A stretch of DNA of 64,000 nucleotides, from positions 25,930,501-25,994,500 of the forward strand of contig CP142457.1 in NCBI GenBank assembly GCA_038049695.1, given 5' to 3'. The first letter of the stretch is position 1. Each line of letters starts with the position of its first letter. The DNA is from Cinnamomum chago. Its lineage: Eukaryota > Streptophyta > Magnoliopsida > Laurales > Lauraceae. Made by a program: the position numbers and the translations under genes. Below, in pieces: positions 10,462 to 21,110 of this stretch. The notes under the pieces are model-generated. The model saw only the letters and a list, made by a program, of their open reading frames with translations, searched no databases and had not been told where the DNA came from.

Positions 10462-11204
10462 ATGTATTTGACTAAGATACAGCTAGAGCAAATCGTGTGG
10501 GATCCACTATGATGCCGTGTGGGTCCTACTTTCTCTACAGAGTTGTCACTTGTTATGCTTTGTTGAATATGACCCCAAATTATGACAATATACATCCATT
10601 TTCTGTCTATGTTTTGAACTGCCTCCATATTTTTCAGTGATGTTATTTTTGAATTATAATAGTAATCATTATTGGCTCGGATTTCACAAGATATGACTAC
10701 TACTTTCACTCTACTGATCATTTCTGCCACTATACATTCTCATTAATGTGATGATAAGTTGATTAGTTCACATTTATCTCTTTTTTTTTTTAAAGAAAGA
10801 ACCCAAAAAAAAAAAAGGGACTAAAGGGATTGTTTTCTATAAAACATACAGTTCAGTGTTTGATTTTATTTGAAGGTATATTTAAATACAGACAAATAAA
10901 AATGAAGATTCCAATATTTCAGTACTCCAGATCATGTCTGGATCAAATCTGTTGTCATCAATGGTGATATGATTAAGTAAATATCAATTTGTTAAATGCT
11001 GCTTGACCAAGTTTTTCAAGTTGATTGAATTTGAATGGCTGTTGAATTCAGAAAGTTCATATTTTGTTGGAGCTGTGATAAGAACTCTGTAAGATGTATT
11101 ACATCTAGCTCTAGCTTAACATTAAATTATTAATTTCTGCTAATTGGTGTGCTTCATGGTATTTTAATCAACAAAATGCCTATTATGTCTCCCTGTACTT
11201 GCAG
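10462..11204 (+). other. NAL1 intron part between the transposon nest and the exon
   Basis: AT-rich non-coding sequence with homopolymer runs near 10,779-10,818. It ends in a good acceptor, a pyrimidine-rich stretch then CTTGCAG ending at 11,204. Part of it may still be copia LTR. No other gene seen. Confidence 0.6.
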
Positions 11205-11705
11205 AAACATTTGTGCGGGCTGATGGGGCATTCATTCCTTTTGCTGATGATTTTGACATCTCCAGTGTCACCACATCGGTGAAAGGTGTGGGTGAAATTG
11301 GTGCAGTCAAGGTCATTGATTTGCAGTCACCAATCAACAGCCTCATCGGCAGGCAGGTGGTGAAGGTTGGAAGAAGTTCTGGGCTGACTACTGGGACTGT
11401 GATGGCTTATGCTCTTGAATATAATGATGAGAAAGGGATTTGCTTTTTCACTGATTTTCTTGTTGTGGGTGAGAATCAGCAATCCTTTGACCTGGAAGGT
11501 GACAGTGGAAGCCTCATTCTCTTAACTGGGCAGAATGGTGAAAAACCACGTCCCATGGGGATCATATGGGGTGGAACGGCAAATCGTGGGCGACTGAAGC
11601 TGAGAAGCGGTAATGGTCCTGAGAACTGGACCAGTGGTGTTGATCTAGGTCGCCTTCTTGATCTCTTGGAGCTCGATCTTATCACAACTGATGAAGGTCT
11701 TCAAG
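11205..11705 (+). CDS. NAL1: NARROW LEAF 1 (NAL1)-type trypsin-like serine protease, internal exon
   Basis: Exon of about 167 codons opening with ETFVRADGAFIPF and running to TDEGLQ. It is strongly like plant NAL1, a nuclear/cytoplasmic trypsin-like protease that controls leaf width, vein pattern and grain yield in rice. The nucleophile serine sits in LEGDSGSLIL. The Asp of VRADG lies 94 residues before it, the same spacing as Asp291 and Ser385 of the rice triad as I recall it; the triad His is expected in an upstream exon not in view. Acceptor CAG ends at 11,204; the donor GT is at 11,706, phase 1. Upstream exons are not found between the transposon nest and this exon. They must lie left of the window or be lost, so whether the gene is whole is unknown. 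Confidence 0.9.
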
Positions 11706-13104
11706 GTTCATTCTTATTGCTTTCACTCATATTGGAGTAGGAATATACTGATTTTGTTTAATTTTTTTTTTATATCAGTAGTGCATCAGAGTATTATAGG
11801 TTATTGATGTAACTGGATGTGCAGTCTCCTTATTAAGCTGTAAAAAGGTATTGATTACCCCTTTACCCAATGGACTGTACCTGGAAATTACAGCTATGGC
11901 TCTGGGTAGATTGGAATTGAGCAGCAGAATTCATGTTGCTGACCCCAATATAGTTGGCATAGGGCTTCGATGACGATGATGTATTTGGTAACATTTAATA
12001 ACACTTTGATAGACGACCTGGATATGGGTACAATTGGTGCATTGAGTCCCCATCCTGGGTCTAAGATAAGTACTAATTAAGAATCAGGTCCAGTTGCACC
12101 ATGCACCCGATCTGGACCTGGACAGCTGCAGCCTTCTGATGTGTGCCCCACCGTGCTACTGGTAAGTAGGAGCCTGTTCATGAGGTGGGGCTTTGAGCAT
12201 GCATAGGCCCAGCCCCCTCCCAACTCTCTTTTAGGCCAGAAAGTCAGACCCAGGCCTAAAACCACATCCTGACTCCAGTCTAATGTGAGCTAGATTAGGT
12301 TTGTTCTAGCCTTGGAGCAGCCCTTAGTGGAATGCATCGTTCAGTTACCCTCTCTGTTGATCTGAGACCTGCTTTGGTGGGGGATACAGCAACCATATTC
12401 AAGATTAGAAGATCTCAACCATCTGATTTTTGGGCCACACAAAGACAGTTGAACATGAAAGTGCTGTAATATTTGGAAAAGCAGTGTAAAGATGGCTAGC
12501 GTCTTTTAATCTGAAGATTCTCTAGATGTCCTCCATCAGTCCATCCTCGTAGGATTCTATCATATCAATGGTCTGGAATCTCTGGGATCAGAATCATGCA
12601 CCCCATTTTGAATGAATGGGCTTGTCATGACAACTGTAATTATGTATTGGGGAGCATAATTCCTCCCCTTTCTGGAATACAGGCTCTGGCAAGTTATAGT
12701 TCGCTGTAATTGTGTTTGTGGAAGGCCCTAGATGTGTGATACACACTGTTAATGTGATGGGATCTACTATGATTATGTTCCATAATGTTGTCATTGGAAG
12801 ATCTTCTCTCAAGTAACTGGCTTATAGATAGACGCTTGATTCAGCCATGTTAAGGAAAAGGCCCAAGAATTGATGGCTAGGACCTATACTTATGGTAGAT
12901 CTTTTGAATACCTCAATCTATGGGGGACTTCTTCTGATGAACAGTCCGGTCATCAATCATGTTTGCTAGTTCCTCCATGTGCAGAATGGAGGGAGTCTCA
13001 GCAAAACTGTAAAGTTGTAATTGTGCAGTCTATATTCATCTATTTGTAGTGTTTCTTTAATTTCTGTTGCAGTCTGATTTCTGAGTCTGGTTTGGATTCA
13101 ACAG
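11706..13104 (+). other. NAL1 intron between the two visible exons
   Basis: About 1.4 kb bounded by GT at 11,706 and AG at 13,103-13,104. Both junctions are phase 1, and the spliced reading GLQ-E-A-M-Q-E-Q matches the NAL1 family in length here. It contains AT-rich unique-looking sequence and no coding or transposon signal I recognise. Confidence 0.7.
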
Positions 13105-13493
13105 AAGCCATGCAAGAACAAAGAAGCGCCTCAGCAGCCATTGTTGGTTCTACAGCGGGGGAGTCGTCTCCAGAGGAAGGCACGTTGCCAAAGGACAAGA
13201 CAAGAGAGATCTACGAGCCTCTGGGTCTTAACATCCAACAGCTACCCATGGAAGGTGCTTCTGGCATTGGACTGAGTCCGCCTTTCACGCATCCCAACTT
13301 CCATGACGAGGGGGTCAACACAGCAAATGTGGAGCATCAGTTCATTCCCAACCTCCTTGGAATGTCACCGATGCATCAAGACAATGGCGACAACCCTGAA
13401 TTGAACAACCTCTACTCCTTGAGGGATGCTCCTGAAGAAGTAAGTGTTTCGTTGCAGCTGGGGGGCAGTGTTCAGATTCCACATTTACCTTAG
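13105..13493 (+). CDS. NAL1: NAL1-type protease, C-terminal exon
   Basis: Continues the NAL1 frame: EAMQEQRSASAAIVGSTAGESSPEEG, then EPLGLNIQQLP, VEHQFIPNLLGMSPMHQDNG and EEVSVSLQLG. These blocks are characteristic of the family's acidic, Ser/Pro-rich tail, including the EAR-like SLQLG near the end. After SLQLG this copy ends in GSVQIPHLP, whereas my recollection of NAL1 proteins is a short acidic/basic EPEPKRRK-like tail. This may be a local frame change or natural variation. A GTAAGT lies inside the coding sequence at 13,440 but the frame continues family-like past it, so it was not used as a donor. Stop at 13,491-13,493. Confidence 0.85.
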
Positions 13494-14301
13494 AAGACCA
13501 GAAATGATTGAAAATTCTGGGAGCTGCCCCGATTGTTTTTTGGGCCATCTTTAAAGGGATTTCATATAATATAATAGGAGCTGGTTTGGGTCATGGAGCC
13601 AACTAGTATAAATGGAAGCAGAACTGTAAATTCCATGTCCTATGAACATCCATTAGCAAGACGTACATTATATGGTTTTGCTGTCAGCAATGAGCAAAGG
13701 CCACAGACCCTCCCAAACACTTCCATTGTCTGCATAATGATTTTGCATGTTTTAGTTACAAAAAGTCTTTTTGGCCAGAATTTTGGCCAGAATTTTGGCC
13801 AACCCCCATGGTTTGCATTGAATATCACTATGATATTCAATGCAAACCATGGGGGTTGGCCAAAATTCTGGCCAAAAAGTTTGTCCATGTAGCATTACTC
13901 AGTTAGTTATCATAGTTGTCATGTTGTCATAGGAAGATTACTATAAAGGAAAATAGGAGTTTAGGATAGAAGTTGGTTGATTATCATTGCTATTTATCTA
14001 AGTTCATCTTCTTGTGCTTGTAAAACAGTCAATGTTATTATCAACATAAAAATAAGCAGGCTTTTACAAGCATTTTACTTGTACTACAAAATTCTTCTGA
14101 TTTGCCTTTGGTGTCGTCCTGAAACTCTTTGAGCATGATTATTTATTCAGCATACAATGAAAATGGAAAATATTCACTTGTGCACTGTGCATCCAGAATG
14201 TCCTAGAAGCAGGACCCACCTTTGAGTATGCGTGATGAGTGGTCTTAGATGTGCAGGTCAATATTTTCCCAGCAAAAATATGATACACAATACCTTTGGA
14301 T
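13494..14301. other. NAL1 3' flank and intergenic
   Basis: Presumed 3' untranslated region and intergenic DNA. Apart from the hairpin at 13,772-13,880 I see no gene or transposon. An open frame at 13,593-13,892 only reads through the palindrome. The segmental duplication starts at 14,302. Confidence 0.5.
13785..13873. repeat. perfect 43-bp inverted repeat (hairpin) downstream of NAL1
   Basis: Left arm 13,785-13,827 and right arm 13,831-13,873 are exact reverse complements with a 3-base loop. Outside this, the left side has one extra tandem copy of AGAATTTTGGCC, after which pairing resumes (CTTTTTGGCC with GGCCAAAAAG), extending the foldback to about 13,770-13,880. It could be a small palindromic MITE or a young small-RNA hairpin. 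No clear target duplication is visible. Confidence 0.85.
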
Positions 14302-15416
14302 ATATTTCTGATTGATGGTTCATAAGTATGACTTAAAAAATTCAGGCAATCAAATTGAAGACGTCAAAAGGGTAGTTGTGCATATGTTTGGGCACAGTAC
14401 AATGTTCTTTGAAAAGTGCAGTGGCAAAAATTTGGTATTTATATAGTTGCTTTCGATATAATGTTTAAATTCAGCATATCTAATATGATTTTATAGTTTA
14501 GCGACTTTGTTTCAGGGGATTGTGAATAAATAAGAATTCTAAGAAATATATTTCTAGAAGTGGTGGCTAAAACTTGAAGAAATAAATTTGAATATCCACA
14601 TATGGCTATAAAATAATCTCCCCTTCAATGGAAATTAAACTAAAGGAGGATGGGGAGTGATTTAGTAGAGTGATGGTTTGGTATTCATCTTCCATCTAAG
14701 CTTAAGCCTTAATTCATTTTCCTTAGAGGGGAAATTATTTGGAAGGCATTTATGGATTTTCATCTGTGTTTCGATTTTAGCCACTTTGAGAAATACATTT
14801 TTTAGAGATCCTAGGAATTCAATTATGTCAGGAAAAGGGGCCCTAGGAGTGTCTTTCTTGAGGTTTAGGTTTCTGAAAATACTTTTCTAATATTGTTTTA
14901 GAGGGAAAATTCTCTCCTAAGGACAGTTTGAATGGGGGACATCCATGTGGACAGCCATGTACTGCCCACTTGTGTACTGAATGGATCATCAAAATCTCCA
15001 CCCTGTATCCCCACCAGGTCCAATGGATTTGCACCGATCTAAATGGAGTAGATTTTTGAGCCAGCAAACCACTAGCTAATAAACAATCATTTTATGCTGG
15101 GCTTCATTTTATATTCGAGACAGCTCAATGTGAAGCATTGCACTTGGTTCAATCCAAGTAAGTGGAAAAGAAACATCTTAAAGAAAGTTACATACGTAAC
15201 ATATGAAGCACATGTATCTTTTCTCTTTTTCTATAGAACTAGAAAATCCACCATTAACATCATACACAAACACCAACAGTGAAATAATATAAAGCATGTG
15301 GGGCACACATTTAGACACTTTATTGCTTTTCTATTTTTAACAAAGTAGGGAGAAAGAGACAATTGGAAAGCACAAATTGCATACACACTAACTGAACCGT
15401 TGACATGGACTTAAGA
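14302..15416. repeat. duplicated 3' flank of lectin kinase 1
   Basis: Collinear with 31,822-32,911 at roughly 95% by eye. Starts at the shared ATATTTCTGATTG and runs to the kinase stop codon. It holds no coding sequence. On the minus strand a candidate poly(A) signal AATAAAG lies near 15,319-15,325. The left edge is the duplication breakpoint. Confidence 0.8.
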
Positions 15417-17811
15417 CTAAGAAGCTGGAAATGGAGGAACCTGAACATCCATATTCCCTTCTATCATCAAAATCACATTCTTCATTGAAGGACGAAAAGC
15501 AGGTTCACTTTGAATACACCACAAACCCACCATCACAACCCTCTCAAACTGTTTCTTTTCTACTTCTTCACCATGAAATTGCTTAGCAAGCTCCCCTGCT
15601 CGATAGCACTTACTGATCCAATCAGTTAGAATGATCTCGTCATCTTCGACCTCTAACTCGATGTTCCTCCTGCAACATACAATCTCCAGCAATACAATCC
15701 CAAAGCTGTATATATCTGCCTTTACTGATATTGGTTTGTTTTGGTACCATTCTGGGGCCAGGTACCCTCTTGTCCCTCTGGGTCCGGTGAATGTTCTTGT
15801 TTGATTCGGCGTCAATAGCTTCGCCAGCCCAAAGTCAGAGATCTTTGCCGTCCAAAACTCATCGATGAGTATGTTTTGTGGCTTTATGTCGCAGTGGATG
15901 ATATGGGGCTCACAATCTTCATGCAGATAGAGTATCCCCCTGGCAACTTCTAATATAATTCTCACCCTATCACTCCAAAGAGGCCGACCTTCAGCCCTGA
16001 AGATGAAATCCGCAAGTGAGCCATTTTTCATGTATTCATATGCCAAAAGCCTATTGAAACCCTCATTGCAGAAGCCAATCAAGCGCACCAAGTTCCTGTG
16101 ATGGGTTCTCCCGATAGCCCTCATCTCCATCTGGAACTCCCTTTCTCCTTCCTCCACCACTTTCTCCAACCTCTTCACTGCGACAGTTCTCTCATTGTTG
16201 GATAAGGCGCCTTTATAAACAGTACCAAAAGAGCCACGACCAAGTACCTGATTGAAGCCATTTGTAGCCACGGCAAGCTCGTTATAAGAAAATGACCGCA
16301 GAACAATGTCTTCTGTCGTACCAAATTTATCCTCACATGACTTTACACGCGCCCACAAACCACGTCTTGAAATTAGGTAATTAAACAATGCCATAGTAAT
16401 GCCAGAGCATATTGTGAGAATGGCGCCAATTACTAAAATCACGATCGATGTCTTGGAAATGGAGGAGGGATGTTTTTCTCTTGCGGAATCTCGATTAACC
16501 AACTTGACAAAAAGCAGATATGTAAATGATTTATCTCTATATCTTCGCCCATACCTTAGTGGAAACTTGAGTTTGTAACAGTCACCAAAATATTGGAACA
16601 GTGCAGCCACACAATTGGCATCGCTTTTACAAGCCTCCTTACAATCTTCTTGCTCCATGTTCTGTAATAAAGAATAGTAATCAAGTTTAAACCAAGTGTT
16701 CTGAAGGGGGACAATTGTGGGAGTCATTATCTTCTCTTCAACGCTTCCAAAGCCACGGTCACCCCATCCCATTTCGCATCCCGCAGACTTTTCACTGGAG
16801 TTTATATAATTGAAGCCAGGGAGACATTTGCAATCTATTTGTTCACCCACCATGCAATAACTATTGATTCCACAGGTACCGTAGACTAAACAATTGTCAA
16901 CTGGGCGTTGCCATTTTAACTGCGATGTAGAGTTATTGTTCTTCTGCATACTATGCGAATACAACCGAAAAATCCCATCTTGGTCGAGAGTTGCACGATA
17001 AATTACAGAAGTGTGATCGGAAGAAGGCCATCCATCTGTAAGATTCTGCGAAATTGTGTCATTCTCCCTGGCCACGTACATGTGCCCGTCGTGATCTAAA
17101 TTTAACTTGAAGTAGTCTTCCTCGTAGTATGAATAGGTTCTCCAGTAGGAACTGGAATCATCATCAGCAGGGGAACTGGAATCGTCATCAGCAGGGACCA
17201 GTGAAAGGCCGTCGTCGCGATTCAAGGTGAGTCTGAACCTTCCAATTTTGTGGTTGGTTTTCGACACTCTTGAAGACAACAAATTTTGCCCTGGACACGA
17301 CAAATCTCGCCCTGAAAGCAGAATAAGAGACCGACCTGCTAAAATGGTGTCTGTGGGACGATCGAAGCTTTGCCAGATGATTTTTGAATCAAAATTGTAG
17401 AGAACAAAATTGCCATTGTCGAGCATGGAAGCAAAGTAAATGACCTCATCCAGTTCACCTGTAATCGATTTGATTTGGCCATCTTCGGCGGTTGACACGA
17501 GTTTGCCATCCTCCGTAAGGCGCAAAGTGGCATTGACAGAAACAAGTGGGTCGACGGTGTTTGCAGTCCAGACCACTGTCTTGTCTGGAGATCCGTCTAA
17601 TAACCAGATCCCAACAGCAAAACCCTGGCCTTCTTGGTAGAACCCAAAGGCGAAATGCCCAGAAGGGGAAAGCCAAGAGGTGGGGTTCCTTGTTGGGTAT
17701 AGATGAGAGCCCAAGCTTATGTTTTGATAGATGAGAGCCCAAGCTTATGTTTCGGGAAAGTGTTGGTTGAGCAAACATAAAGAAGAACACGACCCATATG
17801 GTAGGTGCCAT
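15417..17811 (-). pseudogene. G-type lectin receptor-like kinase 1 (LECRK-like), signal peptide out of frame
   Basis: Single-exon receptor kinase, paralogue of the intact copy at 32,912-35,263. Open from 17,714 (765 residues): B-lectin with FWLSP-like start, EGF-like cysteines, PAN-like module (EQEDCKEACKSDANC), a membrane span (ILVIGAILTICSGITMALF), then kinase with GRGSFGTVYKG, AVKRLEK, HCDIKPQN, DFG and APEW. The usual start MAPTIWVV at 17,811 and its hydrophobic leader are present. Between it and the lectin domain a 28-bp unit is tandemly duplicated (about 17,699-17,754), shifting the frame, and a stretch present in the paralogue is missing. A start at 17,714 would give a protein with no signal peptide, which could not reach the plasma membrane normally. 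The kinase part is intact, so decay is recent. A sequencing error or an alternative start cannot be excluded. Confidence 0.75.
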
Positions 17812-18086
17812 CTCATGTGCGTGTGTACAGATAGAGTTGAGCACTGATTTGTAAGGGTAGCTCCTCTTCTTGATTGGCCACTGATGAGTCGTAGTACCGT
17901 GGAAAGTTCAATGCAAGAACGAGGAAAATTAATGGGATCTTTAAAAGAATATTTAAACGAACGAGGAAAATTAATTATATCACAGTATATTTAAAAGAAA
18001 TTTAAAAAGTGGGCCCACGGTGAAGTTCCGTGAGTGGATGCTCACATATCAATCCAAATTAATATCCGTACGCTACCATTACTTGG
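17812..18086. other. upstream region of lectin kinase 1
   Basis: Presumed promoter and 5' leader on the minus strand, collinear with 35,264-35,693 of the other copy but about 130 bp shorter; a stretch like 35,400-35,590 is reduced here. No gene seen. Confidence 0.5.
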
Positions 18087-18251
18087 ATAAGGATCCCCTG
18101 TTTGGACCAAACAGGGCCCTCCACATGGGGGGGCGGAGGAAAGAGAGTTTGTCTTTTTCTTTCCTCCGCCCCCCTTCCGCCCCCCACATGGAGGGCCCTG
18201 TTTGGTCCAAACAGGGATCCCCTGTTTGGTCCAAACAGGGGATCCGGTTCC
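18087..18251. mobile_element. 165-bp GC-rich palindromic MITE
   Basis: Inverted repeat built on GGATCCCCTGTTTGGACCAA and GGGCCCTCCACATGGGGGG, with an extra copy of the CTGTTTGGTCCAAACAGG palindrome in the right arm. Flanked by an 11-bp direct repeat CCATTACTTGG (18,076-18,086 and 18,252-18,262). The paralogous site near 35,694 lacks the insertion. A 9-11-bp duplication suggests Mutator-type mobilisation, but the family is not recognised. Confidence 0.85.
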
Positions 18252-18364
18252 CCATTACTTGGGCTCACGGTCTCACTTATTCCGTGTGGAATTTCTTGCA
18301 TACATCCAATTACACGCGAGCCTATCCGTGGCCCCACGCGACAAGAGGACTCCTCGTCTCCGAG

Positions 18365-18692
18365 TAGGGATGGCAATTTTCTCCGAAACCGATGGATATT
18401 TGACCCGAACCGACCTTTTGGGGACGGTTTTTATCCATTTTTTTCACCCGTGGGGCGGGTTTGGTATTAATTTTAAAATCCCCGGCCGGATTCGGTTCGG
18501 ATTTGGTATATATTACTCCCCGCCCCGAACCCCGCCCCGAACCCATACCCGAACCCGAACCCGAAATATATATATAAAACTATTTATATTTATACATATA
18601 TACACGTATTTGACATATTTTTTAGTCTCACAATCCTGAATTGTATCCTTGCTTGATATGCTTTCAAATTTTGGAAGGATTTTTACTATCTT

Positions 18693-18723
<31 letters not shown>

Positions 18724-18956
18724 AATTGCAAAAACTAAATTGAGGTTGGGCGGGTCGGTGTGGGTTCGGGTAAAACTCGAATTATTGTGCGGGTGCGGTT
18801 CGGATCGGGGAAAAACCGAAACCCATAGGGTTTGGTTTTGGTACAATCAAAATAACCCCCGACGGGTTTCGGGGCGGGTTCGGGGAAATAAAGAATTTCG
18901 GGGATCGGGTATGGTATGCTTAAAATCCGGGCCGATTCACCCGCTTGCCATCCCTA
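18365..18956. mobile_element. non-autonomous hAT element, TAGGGATGGCAA ends
   Basis: 592 bp with perfect 12-bp terminal inverted repeats TAGGGATGGCAA and an exact 8-bp target duplication TCTCCGAG (18,357-18,364 and 18,957-18,964). This is the hAT signature. The interior is rich in CCCGAACCCG / CGGGTTCGGG-type words and has an (AC)n microsatellite at about 18,696-18,723. No transposase. The paralogous site near 35,810 is empty, so it inserted after the segmental duplication. Confidence 0.92.
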
Positions 18957-19070
18957 TCTCCGAGTGTATTGGATATCCCAAATTCTTAATACAAAAAAGG
19001 ATGTGATCGGACGGTCATAGACCTGACAATATTGAATATTAGACTAATATTATTAATTACATTTTCAATT

Positions 19071-19674
19071 GGGACAATTACCGTTCGGACGGTCAAAGAC
19101 CTGACAATAGCCCTAGAACAGCCCAAAAATGCATATTTACCGCAGAGCTGTTCGATCCGTAGGATATCGCAGACTGTAATATCATAAGAATATAGGATAT
19201 TCCATAATCAGAAGCGGGAAGACTTGAACTGTCCGTTTTTTTTCTTTTTTTCCTTGACTGTGGGACCACAAAACCACCATCCAAACCGTTGGATGACTGT
19301 ATGAGTATAAGAACTAATATCGCACCAAATTTGAATCATTGATCTATCACGGTTATCTTGCAAATTATAAGAATAAATTCTAAGCCACGATTTTTTTTAC
19401 AAGTTTCTCGATAACCGTGATAGATCAACGGTTAAAATTTAGTACAATATTAGTTCTTACACTCATACAGCTATCCAACGGTTTGATTGGTGGTCCCACA
19501 GTAAGAGAAAAAAATAAATACATAGACTGTTCCAGTGATTGTGGGATATCCAACATCCGTAGGATGTCGCAAGCTGCGATATCTTACAGATCGAACAGCT
19601 CTGCGGTAAATATGTAATTTTGGGCTGCTTTGAGACTATTATCAGATTTATGACTGTTCGTATGGTAATTGTCC
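19071..19674. mobile_element. Mutator-type MITE with about 280-bp arms
   Basis: Nearly the whole 604 bp is a foldback: the left arm from GGGACAATTACC mirrors the right arm ending GGTAATTGTCC. Internally, TTTACCGCAGAGCTGTTCGA is shared exactly in inverse. Flanked by ATTTTCAATT (19,061-19,070) and ATTCTCAATT (19,675-19,684), a 9-10-bp duplication with one mismatch. The paralogous site near 35,930 is empty. The arms differ at many positions, so it is not very young. Confidence 0.85.
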
Positions 19675-20231
19675 ATTCTCAATTTTATAGTTGAACAAAC
19701 TCTTACTAGATAAAAACTTGAGAAGACTCTCAGTTGTTGGGCAGTTGTAGAGTTCCAGTACCTTTATACTCCAAAAGTGTTAGAAATTCATTGATATGAT
19801 GTGATGCTTATCCCCTTACATTTATAAATGTCGTGTTTCTTTAAAAGAATCTCAAAATTTCAACCACCTATTAAATGACCATTGAAATTCCTGAAATTAC
19901 AACCTCTTCTCTTTTTGTTGGAGGTTCTGAATGCTCAAGTATAAAAGAGGATTCAAGAGCTTAACATCTTGAACCCAAAAAAAAAACATGTTGGAGAATT
20001 CAAAAATTCTTCTGACAAATGTATCAAGAGGGTAATGATGTTATGAATGTGGGAGTTAAACAAGTCAAATGAAAAATTCTTATATTTCACTAGTCTGGGA
20101 CAAATTTTGTTCTAGTAGGAGTTGTCCAAATACCTTCCATGCATTTTTTTTTATATCATGAATCATACAACCAATTTTAAGGTTGGACCGAATCTCATCT
20201 CCTACTGGATAAGTATGTTCACTAGTTTTAA
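19675..20231. other. duplicated intergenic DNA upstream of lectin kinase 1
   Basis: Collinear with about 35,935-36,390 and again with 36,640-37,110. AT-rich, no gene. The right edge carries the 9-bp target duplication of the next element. Confidence 0.6.
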
Positions 20232-20439
20232 GAGATAATTAGCGAAAAGTCCCTAGAATTGAATCTTTCCAGCCTTCAGTCCAGACAAATTCCTTTTAAG
20301 GGCTCTGGTCTAAGCAGCAAGACTGTTTGCAGCCAGATGTCCCTGAATACAATTTACATGATTGATTTTCCCTCTTTCAACTGTTTAGGCAACCATATTT
20401 GAATTTTAAAATTTCAAATCTTGGATTCCCCCTCCTCAT

Positions 20440-21110
20440 TCCTAGGTAGACGTTGCAGAGAACGTGTTCGGTTTGGATTCAAGTCTGCAGATGACCGAGA
20501 GCCGAACGTCTGGGATCGGTTTTGAAGGCTGCATAGTACCGGAGACTCGTATCAGAGGGTTGATCGGAGAAGAAGAAGAGAGGCGAAGATCGATAGATCA
20601 GTTGGAGGGCCACGGTTCTCTCGTCAAGTGAAAGAAGATCCTCATGTTGCAGAGAAATGGTGAAGAAGGGGCGGCTCTGTTTGAGTCCTGTTGCAACGTC
20701 CAAACGCAGCAAGAAGAAGGAAGAATCGCCTGGTGATCGCCGCCGTCCGCTGCCATCGCCGGAGTTTTCTTTTGTCACAGAGAAAAGGTTGCAGAAGAAG
20801 AAGCAGACAGCGGTTTGGGATTTGTGTCAGCTGGGCCCCACATCGCCGTGAACAGTCGAGAACAGAAAACAGATCGTCGAGGTCGCCGTTGTCTGTCGCC
20901 GGAGAAGGAAGTTCGCCGCCGCTACTGCCGAGCCGCGCCATTGCCGTGGAAGAAGAAGCAAACTGGGAGAGGTTTCTGGTTCTGGTTCCAGAATGTCGCA
21001 GAGAACGTGAAGAGGAAGCCCAGGTTCTGTTGGGGAAGAAGACATCGATTTGGGCTGGGTTTGGTTCTGGGTTGGTCCAGGTCAGGTCAAGCCTGGCCCG
21101 TTTCAGAAGT
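20440..21110. other. GC-rich block inside the Mutator-like element
   Basis: About 670 bp, clearly more GC-rich than all neighbours, with several overlapping open frames on both strands (for example 20,691-21,152 and 20,642-20,941) that are rich in Arg, Ser, Pro and Lys. No domain is recognised and no frame stands out. It may be captured host exon or leader sequence, as in Pack-MULEs. Confidence 0.4.

Noticed and set aside
13440-13446. GTAAGT as an extra NAL1 splice donor
   Set aside because: The frame continues with family-conserved VSVSLQLG directly across it.
13593-13892. Open frames on both strands downstream of NAL1
   Set aside because: Both run through the perfect palindrome, so each mirrors the other; no homology recognised.
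18102-18731. Several overlapping frames of 70-145 codons
   Set aside because: They lie in the palindromic MITE and the hAT element, with low-complexity Pro, Arg and Thr runs from GC-rich words and the (AC)n repeat.
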